Of a stretch of DNA of 45,606 nt, positions 7,913-17,247 are shown piece after piece (within the stretch, counting starts at the first letter, position 1; each line of letters opens with the position of its first letter). The translations under genes and the position numbers were made by a program. Below the pieces are notes generated by a model that did no database searches, was not told the DNA's origin, and saw nothing but the letters and a program-made list of their open reading frames with translations. The stretch is taken from contig JAGYJW010000055.1 in NCBI GenBank assembly GCA_018401435.1, forward strand, positions 1 to 45,606, in the 5' to 3' direction. Origin of the DNA: Deltaproteobacteria bacterium. Lineage in GTDB: Bacteria; Myxococcota_A; UBA796; UBA2385.

Positions 7913-8805
7913 TGCCCGCGCCCGCACCGCTCAGCCCTGGGGCCCTGCTCGGCCTCTGGGGCACCGCCGGGGCCGCCCTGCTGGGCCTTGGGATCTGGAC
8001 CGCCCTGCGTGCCAAGAGCGCCCCGCCTTCCATCGCTTCTGCGCCAGCCCCGGGGACGGCTCCGTCTCCGAATGCGGGCTCCTCCATGCGACCCGACCCG
8101 GGGCCTGGCGCACCTTTTGTCCTGCCGTCCCTCTATCCCGAGGTCGCAGAGGTCAAGGCACCCATGAACCTGCTCGGCCCGGCCACCTTCGATGCTTCGC
8201 TCAGCCGCCTCGCCACCACCGTCCTGGGCCAGCCCTACTCTTGGGGTGGGGGCAGCCCGGGGGCGAGCTGGCCGGCCGGGGGGCCGGGGCTGGGCGGGGG
8301 TCGCGGCTGGGACTGCTCGGGCCTTGCCCTGGCCACCCTGGCGGCCCTGGGCCTGTGGCCCTGGGAAGGGCCCGACCTGACCTCGGCACCCATGGCCCAA
8401 CAGGCAGAGGCCGTGCCCACCGGCCAGCAGCGCCCCGGCGATCTGGCCTACTACCCGCGCCACGTCGTCGTGGTGCTGACCCGGCCCGGCCCGGACGGGC
8501 ATTCGGCCGTGCTCTCGGCTTCGGGCGGCGGCCCCACCACCAATGGCGACGACCCCAAGGCGCGGGTGCAGGTGCATGAGACCGCCCGCTACCGGCCCGA
8601 TTTCGTCACCTATATGCGCCTGACCCGGCCCGTGGGCCGCGAGCAGCTCGACACCGTGATGGCCCTGCACCAGCTCCTGGCGGGCGAAGCCGTCCAGGCG
8701 CTGGACCCCGACCGGGACGCCGCCCGCCGCCAGCGCCTCGCCCGCCACTACAGCGCCTTGCCGCCCGTGGCGCGCTTCCTCGCCCAACAGCGGAGCCTCG
8801 TGTGA
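7912..8805 (+). CDS. Membrane-anchored NlpC/P60 peptidoglycan peptidase
   Basis: A 297-residue protein with an N-terminal transmembrane helix (about residues 10-34), a Pro/Ala linker to about residue 85, and an NlpC/P60 domain of roughly residues 95-215. Cys135 in the WDCSGL motif and His184 in YYPRHVVVVL are the expected catalytic pair; GDLAYY before the His is also typical. Family members cleave cell-wall peptides, usually D-Glu to diaminopimelate. The single anchor suggests it works at the membrane or virion face. The start overlaps the upstream stop, and the stop overlaps the GTG of the M15 peptidase gene, pairing two wall-cutting enzymes. Confidence 0.8.
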   Translation: MPAPAPLSPGALLGLWGTAGAALLGLGIWTALRAKSAPPSIASAPAPGTAPSPNAGSSMRPDPGPGAPFVLPSLYPEVAEVKAPMNLLGPATFDASLSRLATTVLGQPYSWGGGSPGASWPAGGPGLGGGRGWDCSGLALATLAALGLWPWEGPDLTSAPMAQQAEAVPTGQQRPGDLAYYPRHVVVVLTRPGPDGHSAVLSASGGGPTTNGDDPKARVQVHETARYRPDFVTYMRLTRPVGREQLDTVMALHQLLAGEAVQALDPDRDAARRQRLARHYSALPPVARFLAQQRSLV

Positions 8806-9275
8806 ACAGCCCCATCGACAAGCCCGGCCAGCACTTCGAGTGGTGGGAGTTCGAGGTCACCTCCACCGGCCTGCCCAACGCGCTGCCCGCCGCTGCCCGC
8901 CCACACATCCGCTACCTGGTCTTCCACCTGCTCGACCCGCTTCGGGAGGCGCTGGGCCGCCCGGTGGTCATCACCAGCGGCTACCGCAGCCCCGCGGTGA
9001 ACCGGGCAGTGAAGGGCAGCCCCACGAGTCGCCACCCGCTCGGAAAAGCGGCCGACTTCTGGGTGCCGCCCACCCGTCGCCAGCCCGCGCTGACCTCCTT
9101 TGAGGTCGCCCGGCGCATCCTCGACCTGGGCCTGCCCTTCGACCAGCTCATCGCCTACGCCCCCAAGCGGGGCGGGCACAACCATGTGGGCCTGCATGGG
9201 CCCGACGTGGGGCCCCTTCGCCGGGACATCCGCGTGGCCCCCGATGAGGGCGGGATGCGGAAGTGGACGCCCTAG
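8802..9275 (+). CDS. M15-family peptidase (peptidoglycan D-Ala/L-Ala endopeptidase type)
   Basis: A 157-residue protein matching small phage-type M15 (peptidase M15_3-like) enzymes. The zinc-site pattern is visible: His78 and Asp85 in SRHPLGKAADF, and the downstream His cluster HNHVGLH near residues 126-132, preceded by ITSGYRSPAVN, which is typical of the family. Such enzymes cut peptidoglycan stem peptides. The GTG start overlaps the previous TGA by 4 nt, so it is coupled to the NlpC/P60 gene. No signal peptide is present, consistent with release by a holin or packaging in a particle. Last gene of the 2342-9275 operon. Confidence 0.8.
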   Translation: MNSPIDKPGQHFEWWEFEVTSTGLPNALPAAARPHIRYLVFHLLDPLREALGRPVVITSGYRSPAVNRAVKGSPTSRHPLGKAADFWVPPTRRQPALTSFEVARRILDLGLPFDQLIAYAPKRGGHNHVGLHGPDVGPLRRDIRVAPDEGGMRKWTP

Positions 9276-9319
9276 ACCGACCGCCAGACCGACCGCCAAT
9301 TTGTCAAAACAATCCCCGG

Positions 9320-9347
9320 ATGGGCCACGCGCTGGCCTCTCTATGGT
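9320..9347 (+). promoter_or_regulatory. Shared promoter-like motif, copy 3 (rightward)
   Basis: ATGGGC, a 16-nt spacer containing CTGGCCTCTC, then TATGGT. The -10-like box ends 37 nt before ATG 9384. It matches the copies at 2280-2307 and 2063-2090 (minus strand). It should drive the operon that includes the giant helicase gene. Confidence 0.6.
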
Positions 9348-9383
9348 GGGGACGTGCCCCTTACGCCTCCCAGGAGTAGACCG

Positions 9384-9854
9384 ATGCGCCTCTTCCAGCT
9401 GCTGCGGGGCACCCTCAGCGCCACCTTCCAGATCGGCCGCGCCCTGCTGCCCATCGCCGCCGACGACCCCACCGAGCGCAACCACCTGGTCACCAAGGGC
9501 TTCGCCGACGCTGCCTATGGTCCCGACGGGCGCCTGCGGGAAATCCAGGTGGACCTGGGCCGCAAGGGGGGCACGAGTGAGGCCCTGCTGCCCGCCGGGG
9601 CCAGCGTCTGCTCCGTTGACGTGGCCCTGAGCGAGCCCTACCCGGCCGGTGCCACCGTCCAGATCGGGGTCGAAGGCAAGCCCGATGCCTTCGTGAAAGC
9701 CGGCAACCTGAACCTGACCGAGACGGGCCTGGTGCAGTCCATCTCGCAACGCACCCGCGTCGAGACGGCATCCCCGGTGCGCGTGAGCGTGCGCGGGCGG
9801 CCCGCTTCGGGCGATGGCATCGCCATCGTCACCTTCAGCCAGCCGCTCCGCTGA
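9384..9854 (+). CDS. Beta-rich hypothetical protein, possible virion protein
   Basis: A 156-residue protein. ATG 9384 is chosen because AGGAG lies about 7 nt upstream and the promoter motif ends 37 nt before it. Residues about 1-30 are basic/hydrophobic helical. Residues about 55-156 form a beta domain whose pattern (Asp-Val-Ala-Leu…Gly-Ala-Thr-Val-Gln-Ile-Gly-Val-Glu-Gly-Lys-Pro-Asp-Ala-Phe) resembles small beta-sandwich proteins of phage virions. No active-site motif is visible. First gene of its operon; the stop overlaps the next ATG. Confidence 0.5.
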   Translation: MRLFQLLRGTLSATFQIGRALLPIAADDPTERNHLVTKGFADAAYGPDGRLREIQVDLGRKGGTSEALLPAGASVCSVDVALSEPYPAGATVQIGVEGKPDAFVKAGNLNLTETGLVQSISQRTRVETASPVRVSVRGRPASGDGIAIVTFSQPLR

Positions 9855-10164
9855 TGAGCGCTCTGCTCTCGGACATGCTTCGCCGCATCGCCCACCCCGC
9901 CCCGGGCCTCGTGCTCTCCCTGCTCGCCGGCCTGGTGGGCGTGGCCTGGGCCCAGGTGGGCGAGCCCGCCAGCCCCCGCGTGCCCCTCAACACGCCCATC
10001 GGCGACTTCCCGGTGGCCCTGGGTGACATCACCCTGCCCGTCGCCCTGGTCCTGGTCGCCGGCCACCTCAGACCGCCATCGCCGCGGTGGTGGCCTGGCG
10101 CCCGCGCCTGGACCTGCGCGTCGAGCTGCACCAGCCGCCCACCGCCCAAACCGACCGCCCCTGA
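9854..10164 (+). CDS. Holin-like small membrane protein, frameshifted
   Basis: The ATG at 9854 overlaps the upstream stop. The first ~72 codons encode two hydrophobic segments (around LVLSLLAGLVGVAWA and LPVALVLVAGHL). The frame then runs into the next gene, but in another frame the sequence continues sensibly from about 10069 (QTAIAAVVAWRPRLDLRVEL…) and stops at 10162-10164. A one-base change near 10068 therefore splits a gene of about 103 residues. Size, two membrane segments and a charged tail resemble phage holins, and peptidase genes lie just upstream. The holin call is inference from shape and context only. Confidence 0.5.
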
Positions 10165-10171
10165 GCCGCCG

Positions 10172-11791
10172 ATGCCCACCCCGACGCCCAACAAGCCCTC
10201 CGCGCTGACCATCAAGAACGCCAGGGCCGACGTGCCCCGCATGATCACCGGCGCGGGCAAAGCCTGCGACGGCGAGTGGGGCCTGCTCATGTTCCCCCAT
10301 CAGGCGGTGGCCCGGCTGGGCTGGGTCCCCGAAGGACGGAGCAACCGGCAGGTTCCCGGCCGGGTGTGGTCGAGCACCCACGGCGCCGACGTGCCCCTTC
10401 GCCCCACCGAAGAGATGCCCCAGGCCGAGGTCAAAGGCGGCTTTGCCGAGCTGCACCGCCGGGCCACCGAAGATGTGGGCGAGATCACCCTCAAGGGCCA
10501 GTGGGCCGGCACCCTGGAGTGCGGCGAGGACGGCAAGGGCCTGCTGCCCGTCGTCCGCTTCACCCGCAAGGTCGCCAGCTACGCCGTGCTCACCATCGAG
10601 AGCAAGAACCGGCCGAGCCCCCACTGGAAGTGGACCATCAGCCGCACCGCCACCTGGTTCAGCAAGCCCGACGTGAAGACCGGCCAGTCCACCGGCTTTG
10701 CCGCCGCCATCCGCGAGGCCGTGCAGGCGCTCTCTGGCGTGCTGGGGGCCGCCTGCGCCATCCGCGACAGCCGCCGCCGGGGCGCCCTGGACGAGACCCG
10801 CCGCGACACCCTCAAGCCGGCCAAGGACCGCAAGGACAAGCTGCCCGGCTGGGCCGAGAAGCCCGAAAAGCCCGCACGGGCCGCAAAGGCCAAGGCAGGG
10901 CAGGGGACGCCACCCAAGCGCGCCAAGAAGGCCGCGAGCCCGCCGTCCCTGCCGCACGGTTCGGGCTGGCTCCACGTCGTCCACGACGACGAGGTGCCCC
11001 ACGCCGCCGAGGTCGCCCGGGGCGCCACCAAGGTGGTGGCCGCCATGGACGCCGGCGGCTTCGACCGGCGCACCGACTATTTCGTCGGCGAGCTGACCGA
11101 GGAATGGGAGGGCTGGCCCGCCGGCAGCCTGCTGGTCATGCCCCCCGAGGACAACGCCGGCTTCTACCTGCACCCGCCCGTGCACCCGCACCGGGCCCCG
11201 CCCGCACCCGCGCCCACGGGCGACCTGGGGCCCACCGGTTGGGAGGTCCCCGGCCATCCCGGCCTGATCAACATTCCGCTGACCGATCTGGCCAAGCCCG
11301 CGGCCAACGCCGCCCAGCTCGCCGTGCGCACCCAGAAGGAGGCCGACGCCTTCACCGAGAAGCCCACCGCCCGCCGGGCCATCTCCTGGGGCCTCTCTGC
11401 ACTCCAGGCCCTCAAGGTGCCGCTGGGCGAGCAAACCAGCGTGCGCGCATCGGCCAGCAAGACCGCCGGCGACCTGGGCTCCGATGCCTTGGTCCACATT
11501 CGCGTGACCGTGCCCGCCACCCTCTCTTCTGTGCGCGAGCTGGACCGCATCGAACAGATGATGCGCAGGGCCGCACCCAAGGGGCTCCGCGTGCTGGAGG
11601 TCGAGCCCTTCGAGGCCGACGAGGGCCCGGCCCCCCTGCCGGCCCCGTCTCTGCGTCCGTCTCCACGCCCCGCCCCGGCCCCGTCTCCGCGCCCCGTCTC
11701 TGCACCTGCCGGCTCTGCCGACAAGGACGCCATCATCGCCGCTGCCGCGCAAGCCGCCGTGCAGCAGTCCCTGCTCTCGATCTTCGGCTGA
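10172..11791 (+). CDS. Large hypothetical protein with central basic linker
   Basis: A 539-residue protein of unknown function. ATG 10172 is chosen because the preceding frame belongs to the holin-like gene. Residues about 1-205 form one domain with many Trp and charged residues. Residues about 205-262 are Lys/Arg/Ala/Pro-rich and likely a flexible or nucleic-acid-binding linker. Residues about 262-480 form a second domain with alternating strands and helices. The end is Pro/Ser-rich, with a last helix. It ends 10 nt before the helicase-methyltransferase gene and shares its operon, so a role in DNA processing with that enzyme is plausible. Confidence 0.55.
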   Translation: MPTPTPNKPSALTIKNARADVPRMITGAGKACDGEWGLLMFPHQAVARLGWVPEGRSNRQVPGRVWSSTHGADVPLRPTEEMPQAEVKGGFAELHRRATEDVGEITLKGQWAGTLECGEDGKGLLPVVRFTRKVASYAVLTIESKNRPSPHWKWTISRTATWFSKPDVKTGQSTGFAAAIREAVQALSGVLGAACAIRDSRRRGALDETRRDTLKPAKDRKDKLPGWAEKPEKPARAAKAKAGQGTPPKRAKKAASPPSLPHGSGWLHVVHDDEVPHAAEVARGATKVVAAMDAGGFDRRTDYFVGELTEEWEGWPAGSLLVMPPEDNAGFYLHPPVHPHRAPPAPAPTGDLGPTGWEVPGHPGLINIPLTDLAKPAANAAQLAVRTQKEADAFTEKPTARRAISWGLSALQALKVPLGEQTSVRASASKTAGDLGSDALVHIRVTVPATLSSVRELDRIEQMMRRAAPKGLRVLEVEPFEADEGPAPLPAPSLRPSPRPAPAPSPRPVSAPAGSADKDAIIAAAAQAAVQQSLLSIFG

Positions 11792-11801
11792 GGAGCCCTT
11801 C

Positions 11802-14800
11802 ATGTTTGAGTCCGAGGACCTGCTTCGTCCCGACACGGCCGCCCCCGAGCTGGTGGCGCTCGCCCAGCGCCTGGCCACCGACACCCTGGCCCGCTTGCGA
11901 CAGACCCCGCCGCCGGGCGTGAGTGCCGCCGACATCGACAGCTTCCAGCTTCGCCGGGGCGCCTTCTTCGCCCAGGAGCTGCTCGGCAGCCTGCTGCCCT
12001 TCGCCGACCAGATCCTCGCCCGCCTGCAAGCCGCCCAGGGCCCCCGGCCCGCCGTCCGCGTGCCCGTGGACGTGGTCGGCCGCACCGAGGCCAACCTCGC
12101 CGCCATGGAGATCGTGGCCCGGCACGGCCCGCCCTACTCCCCGGCCGAAATGGACGCCCTGGCCCGCTACAGCGGCTGGGGCGGGCTCAGCATCAAGAAG
12201 GTCGCCCACCGCTTCCCCGCGGGCTTCCCGGTCCCCGACAAGGCCGCCCTGGTCCACGAATACTACACCCGGGCCGATGTCGGCCGGGCTGTGGGGCAGG
12301 CCATCGCATCCTGGCCCGAGGCCCTGCCCGGCTCTGAGGGCCGCTTCAAGGCCCTGGAGCCCTCCGCGGGTGTGGGCCGCTTCCTCGCCGGCCTGGCCGA
12401 GGCCGGGCTGAGCTGCGACTGGAAGGCCGTTGAATACTCGCAGGTCTCCGGGCGCATCCTCAAGGCCCGCTTCCCCGACGCCAACGTCTCCATCGGCCCC
12501 TTCGAGCGGTGGGTGCGCACGAGCGCCGAATTCTTCGACCTGGTGGTCAGCAACCCGCCCTATGGCCCCCGCGGCATGTCGCTCGCCGAAGACGACCAGG
12601 GCCAGCGCATCCGCGCGGCCTACCACTACTTCATCTGGCGCACCCTGGGCCTGCTCAAGCCCGGCGGCCTGGGCGTCTACCTGGTGCCCGGCGGGCTCAT
12701 GACCGGCACCGGGCGGCGCATCACCAAGCTCCGAGACGAGCTGCTGCGCACCGCCCACCTGTCTTGCGCCTTCCGCCTGCCCTCCGAGGACCCAAAGGGC
12801 ACCGACGATCCGCTCTTTCCGGGTGCCAACCTCGTCATCGACCTGCTCTTCTTCCGCAAGCGCCCGGCCACCCTGTCCCAGGTCCTGGCCGAAGACGCCG
12901 AAATCGCCAGCGGCGACTACTTCGAGCGCCACCCCCACCACATCCTGGGCGAGGTTGAGGGTGCAGACACGGGCGAAGATGGCAGCGGCGTGTCCCGCCC
13001 CGCCGGCCGCTGGGGCTACTCCATCGTCGGCCCCTTCACCGGCCTGCCCCCCATCGCCGGGGCCCTGCGCCCCATGCCCGATGCCGGGCACGGCGTCGAG
13101 ATTGCCGCCCCCAAGGCCCGCCCAGGCCGAGGCTCCGTGGTGGCCGACCTCGACACCGAGATCCAGACCGAGGACATCGACCTCCAGGTCCTCGACGCCC
13201 TGGGCCGCCGCGTCCGCGCCTACCTGGGTGAGCTGAACCGCGAAGACACCGACCAGGACCTGGCCTCGATGCGGGCCGAGCTGGTCACCGATATTGCAGA
13301 GTGGGTGGCGCGCTCGGGTCCGCCCGCCAGCTACCCGGGCGTGCAGCAAGCCGCCCGCAGCGCCCCCGGCATCGCCCAGGCCCTCGCCGCCCTGGCCCAC
13401 GACGGCAGCCCCGGCCCCGCCCTGCGGGTGCCGCCCGAGCAGACCCGCCGCTACCAGGGCCCCCCCGAAATCGGCGCCATCGCCGCCTGGCTGCTGCGCC
13501 AGGAGTCCGTCTGCACCCTGCCCCGCCTCGCGGAGATGATGCGGGCCGAGTCCGGCCGCAGCCTGAGCCCCGCGGAGCTGGAGGCCGATCTGGAGGCCGC
13601 CGGCTGGTGCGAGGACATCGACGGCTGGTGGCCGCGCGAGGAGTACCTCGCCGGCCTGCTGTGGCCCAAGGTGGACCGCCTGGACCAGCTCTCCGATCCC
13701 GACCGGGCCGAGCGCCAGCGCGCCCTGCTGCTGGAGGCCATCGCCCCCGTCTCCTGGGCGGACCTCGTGGACCCCTGCGTGGTCCGCGACGACGAGAACG
13801 ACGTGCTCGGCGATGGCGGCCTCACCCCGCGGGACCCCTATGTGCCCGTCCACCAGGTCATGCGCTGGCAGGAGCAGTCCGACCTCTTCGAATACGAGCG
13901 CCCGCTGCTCATCGAGCGCAACCGCGGCCTGCTGGAGCTGCCCAACCGCGCCTACCACCAGCTCCCCACCAGCGACAAGGACCGCAAGAGCACCGGCTTC
14001 CGCAAGCACCACCCCCACCTGCAATTCATCGGCTGGGCCAACCACGACAACCGCCTGTGGGCGCCTCCCCGCCGGACGTTGATCGTGGACGGCGAAGAGC
14101 AGAAGGAGTCCCTGGATGCCGCCCGGGTGCGCGTCGCCGGCGCCTGGATCCGCGACTTCCGCACCTGGGTCAAGCGCGACACCGAAGCGCAGCAGGCCAT
14201 CGAAGACGCCTACAACCGCCAGGTGCGCGGCGTCCGGCCCCTGCCCGTCCACCCCGAGCCCCAGCCCGTCGCCCGCTGGAAGCACCCCAAGATCCGCCTG
14301 CACGCCTACCAGCACGGCGCGGCCAACCGCATCCTGCGCCGCCGCCGCGGCCTGCTCGCCTTCGATGTGGGCCTGGGCAAGACCTACACCGGCATCCATG
14401 TGTTGGCCCGCGCCCGGCAAGAGGGCTGGGCCCGCCGCCCCGTCATCATCGTGCCCAACTCCATCGTCTGGAAGTGGCACCGCGACATCTTGCGCGTGCT
14501 GCCCGACTACCGGGTCTGCGTCATCGGCAGCGAGCGCAGGCTCCTCACCCGCGGCGCCCGCAAGGGCCGCTTCATCGCCGAGGTGGACAGCCCCCAGGAG
14601 CGCGCCGCCAAGTGGACCGCCTTCGCCGCTGGCGCCTATGACGTCGTGCTGCTCACCCAAAGCATGATCGGCCGCCAGCGCATCGAGGCCGACACCCTGA
14701 CCGACTTCGCCGAGACCGTGGCCGGCATCCGCCGCCTCGCGGCTCTGGCCCGCACCGCCGAAGATGGCCGCGGCGACGAGGACGACGACCGGGACAGCAA

Positions 14801-14967
14801 GCGCAGGAAGAAGACCAACAGCACCGAACGCCAGGACGCCGTGGCCGAGGAGGCCAGTGCGGGCTGGCTCATGTCCATGCTGCAAGGCAATATCGGCCAG
14901 GACTACGATCCCGGCATCACCTGGGAGCAGGTGGGTTGCGATCTGCTGCTGGTGGACGAGAGCCAGA
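11802..14967 (+). CDS. N6-adenine methyltransferase/SF2 helicase, 5' part (interrupted)
   Basis: The first 1055 residues of a giant plasmid/phage-type DNA methyltransferase-helicase. ATG 11802 follows GAGGAG. A YSGWGGL segment near residue 123 and the N6-adenine methyltransferase motif NPPY (251-254) mark the first domain. The SF2 helicase domain begins near residue 830 with a Walker A GLGKT (857-861), and motif II DESQ is at 1052-1055. The coding sense breaks at 14967, exactly after DESQ, where the 23-kb inner element begins. The rest resumes at 38029. The frame stays open to 15314 inside the element, so a 1170-residue product with a meaningless tail could be made, lacking helicase motifs III-VI. 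Confidence 0.9.
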
Positions 14968-16551
14968 CTCCGTGTAGTCTTCCGTACCAGTCGGGCGCAG
15001 AGGTTCAATCCGTGTCTCCTCCGGTTCGCCGCCTTCCGGCTCACCCCCCGCCCCGGGTGCGCTGGAGATCACCGGCAGCACGCCGTGGATGGAGAAGGAG
15101 TAGTCCACATTCAGCCGGATGCTGCCCGTCTCCAGCGGCACCACCGCCTCGACGATGGCCCGCCGGGTCGCGTAGTCCGCGCCCGCGATGCGGCTCCGCA
15201 GGGCCGCCAGCGTGGTCGCCAGGGTCGTCTGCTGGTGGCGGGTCCGGTCGGCCGCCTCGATGGCCCTGCGCGCCATGCTCTCCCGCCGCGCGAGCGCGTC
15301 CCGCTCGGCCTTGAGCGCGTCCAGCTCGCGGTCGTAGTCGGCGTCGGTGATGGCGTCCCGCTTCCACCGGGCGGTCAGGCCCGCCACCTTGCGTTCGTTG
15401 CGGGCCAGGTGCTCGCCGACCTCGGCCAGCTCGCTCTCGGCGGCGTCGTCGCCCGCGCTGGCCTCGGGGGTCGCCACCGCGACGAGCAGGCTGTCGGCGT
15501 CGATGAGCGCCTTGGAGATCGCCTGCCACACAGCCAGGTCCACGAGGTCGGCGCGGTGGTAGGGCGCGCCCTTGCAGTCGGGGCAGTAGTAGCGCGTGTG
15601 CCTGGCCCTCCCGCCCTCGGCCCCGCCGCCCAGGACGTACATGCGGCGGTCGCAGGTGCCGCATCGCGCCAGGGTCCGGCACAGCGCCTCCGTCTCGTAC
15701 CGCTCGCGGAGCGGCACCCACCGGCGAGCAGAGAGCGCCGCCTGCGCGGCATCCCACGTCTCCTCGTCCACGATGGGCGGCACGGGGAGCAGGTAGTCCA
15801 CGCCTTGCAGCTTCTGGTGCAGCTCGCCTTTGTACGCCGGGTTCCGCAGCACCTTGCGCACGAAGGTGAAGTTCCAGCCCTTGCCGCGCGGTGGGGCCAC
15901 GCCCTCGCCGTTGAGCACGTCGGAGATGCCCTGGAGCGGCACGCCCTCGATGCACAGGGCGTAGATCCGACGGATCGCTGGCGCCCACTTCTCGTCGATG
16001 CTCCAGCCCTCGCCCTTGCGGTGTTTGAGGCCCGTCGGCCCGGGGCCGCTGCCCGGCTGGCCCCGGCGCAGGGCCTTGATCCGGCCGTTCGTGGTCTTGT
16101 CGCGGATGTCCCGCCACTCCTCGCCGCCCATCAGGCACTTGATCGCCAGCGCCACCTTCCGGCCGAAGTCGGAAGCTGCGTGGATGCCGCCCGAGCCGTC
16201 CACCACGATGAAGGCGTGCTCGCGCATCAGGCCCATCAGGTGCGCGGCGTCGTCGAGGCCCTGCTCGCGGACGAGGCGGTTGAACTCGGCGACCCGCACC
16301 TCGTCCACCGCCCCGGAGCGGATCAGCGGCTCGACCACGCGCGTCCACTCGGAGCGTTCGGACAGGGGCACCTCCATCGCCGAGACGTGCCGAGGCTCGA
16401 ACACGGCTCCTGCGAGGACAGGCACACCGGGGCGCGAGGCGCGCAGGCGCTCCAGGGCGACCACCTGGCCCTCCTGGGTCTGGCGGCGCTCCTGGCCCGC
16501 GGAGCTGACGCGGCCGTACTCGACGAAGCGGGGCAGGTGCGCGTTCATCAT
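14917..16551 (-). CDS. Large serine recombinase (integrase)
   Basis: A 544-residue site-specific recombinase. The resolvase-type catalytic domain starts with VEYGRVSSAGQ; Ser16 is the expected nucleophile. It is followed by the recombinase domain (about 155-260), a zinc ribbon (CGTCDRRM…YYCPDCKG, about 305-340), and a coiled-coil stretch (about 385-450). The start MM overlaps the upstream gene stop by 4 nt. It would integrate and excise the 23-kb island. Its 3' end crosses the left boundary: the last ~17 codons are host helicase DNA read antisense, so the protein tail changes between integrated and circular forms. Confidence 0.93.
   Translation of the reverse strand: MMNAHLPRFVEYGRVSSAGQERRQTQEGQVVALERLRASRPGVPVLAGAVFEPRHVSAMEVPLSERSEWTRVVEPLIRSGAVDEVRVAEFNRLVREQGLDDAAHLMGLMREHAFIVVDGSGGIHAASDFGRKVALAIKCLMGGEEWRDIRDKTTNGRIKALRRGQPGSGPGPTGLKHRKGEGWSIDEKWAPAIRRIYALCIEGVPLQGISDVLNGEGVAPPRGKGWNFTFVRKVLRNPAYKGELHQKLQGVDYLLPVPPIVDEETWDAAQAALSARRWVPLRERYETEALCRTLARCGTCDRRMYVLGGGAEGGRARHTRYYCPDCKGAPYHRADLVDLAVWQAISKALIDADSLLVAVATPEASAGDDAAESELAEVGEHLARNERKVAGLTARWKRDAITDADYDRELDALKAERDALARRESMARRAIEAADRTRHQQTTLATTLAALRSRIAGADYATRRAIVEAVVPLETGSIRLNVDYSFSIHGVLPVISSAPGAGGEPEGGEPEETRIEPLRPTGTEDYTESGSRPPAADRNPPAPR
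14958..14983. other. Left attachment site (attL-like)
   Basis: The host helicase sequence ends at GAGAGCCAGA (14958-14967). The element half-site CCGTGTAGTCT (14970-14980) follows and is the reverse complement of AGACTACACGG at the right end. ACT (14967-14969) is common to both junctions. The layout fits a serine-integrase site: inverted arms on either side of a short shared core. Confidence 0.7.
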
Positions 16552-17135
16552 GCCGCCTTCCCGGTCGCCAGCAGCGACCGCAGGGTGAACATCAGGTGCT
16601 CGGACTCGGAGGGCGAGGCCGGGACGAGAGTGAGCGAGGGCTTGTAGAGCGGGGTGTCGGTCGCCTTCTCGCGCCCGTAGACCTCGCGGATGCGGCAGAG
16701 CGTGGGCAGGGCGCCGCCCTCGCGGGACAGCGCGACGAGCACGCGCATCCGGCCGTCGTTGGGCCTCGGCGCGGGTCCGTCTACGGGGCTCCAGCGCCGC
16801 CAGCCGCCGTCCGCATCGGGGACCAGCAGGACGCCTGACCACTCGCCGACGGTGAAGCAGGGCGCGGCATCGTCGAGGGCCAGGGCTTCCCGGTCCACGT
16901 CCACCGGGCCTGCCTCGGGAGCCCAGCCCCAGGGCTCGGCGAACAGCCGCAGGCCGACGATCGCGCCGGGCGAGACGCTCAGCGCACTCTGGAGCGCGGG
17001 CGCGAGGCCCCCGAACAGGGCGTCGACCTCGGCCTGGGTGCCGCCCCTGGCGAACAGCCGGGGCAGCTCCCGGTAGAGGTGGTTGAAGCAGGCGAGTGGC
17101 CGGGCTTCGTGGTCGATGGCGGGAGTGGTCTGCAC
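16548..17135 (-). CDS. Hypothetical protein coupled to the integrase
   Basis: A 195-residue protein of unknown function. GTG at 17135 is preferred because AGGAGG lies just upstream; the frame open above it lacks a good start. The sequence is a mixed alpha/beta domain with conserved-looking Trp-Gly-Trp and Arg-Arg-Trp-Ser-Pro segments and no catalytic signature. Its stop overlaps the integrase start (ATGA), so both come from one mRNA. Small genes tied to large serine integrases are sometimes recombination directionality factors, so this is a candidate for the excision partner; that is inference from position only. Confidence 0.6.
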   Translation of the reverse strand: MQTTPAIDHEARPLACFNHLYRELPRLFARGGTQAEVDALFGGLAPALQSALSVSPGAIVGLRLFAEPWGWAPEAGPVDVDREALALDDAAPCFTVGEWSGVLLVPDADGGWRRWSPVDGPAPRPNDGRMRVLVALSREGGALPTLCRIREVYGREKATDTPLYKPSLTLVPASPSESEHLMFTLRSLLATGKAA

Positions 17136-17247
17136 GGGGCCTCCTGCGGGCCCGGACAAGTTGACGTAACGCCGACGGTATTGCGAGCGCCTTCTTGAAC
17201 CGGGTTCCGAGAGCGGGGAAACGCCCTGTCGCACGGCGACCGCTCGG

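Noticed and set aside
10172..11791. Fusion of the holin-like gene and the 539-residue protein into one product
   Set aside because: The two share a frame only because of a one-base shift near 10068; the natural stop at 10162-10164 lies just before a separate ATG at 10172.
9638..15044. Very long minus-strand open frames opposite the 10-15 kb genes
   Set aside because: They lie antisense to genes with clear domains and consist of Gly/Ala/His/Arg-rich low-complexity sequence, a usual by-product of high GC.
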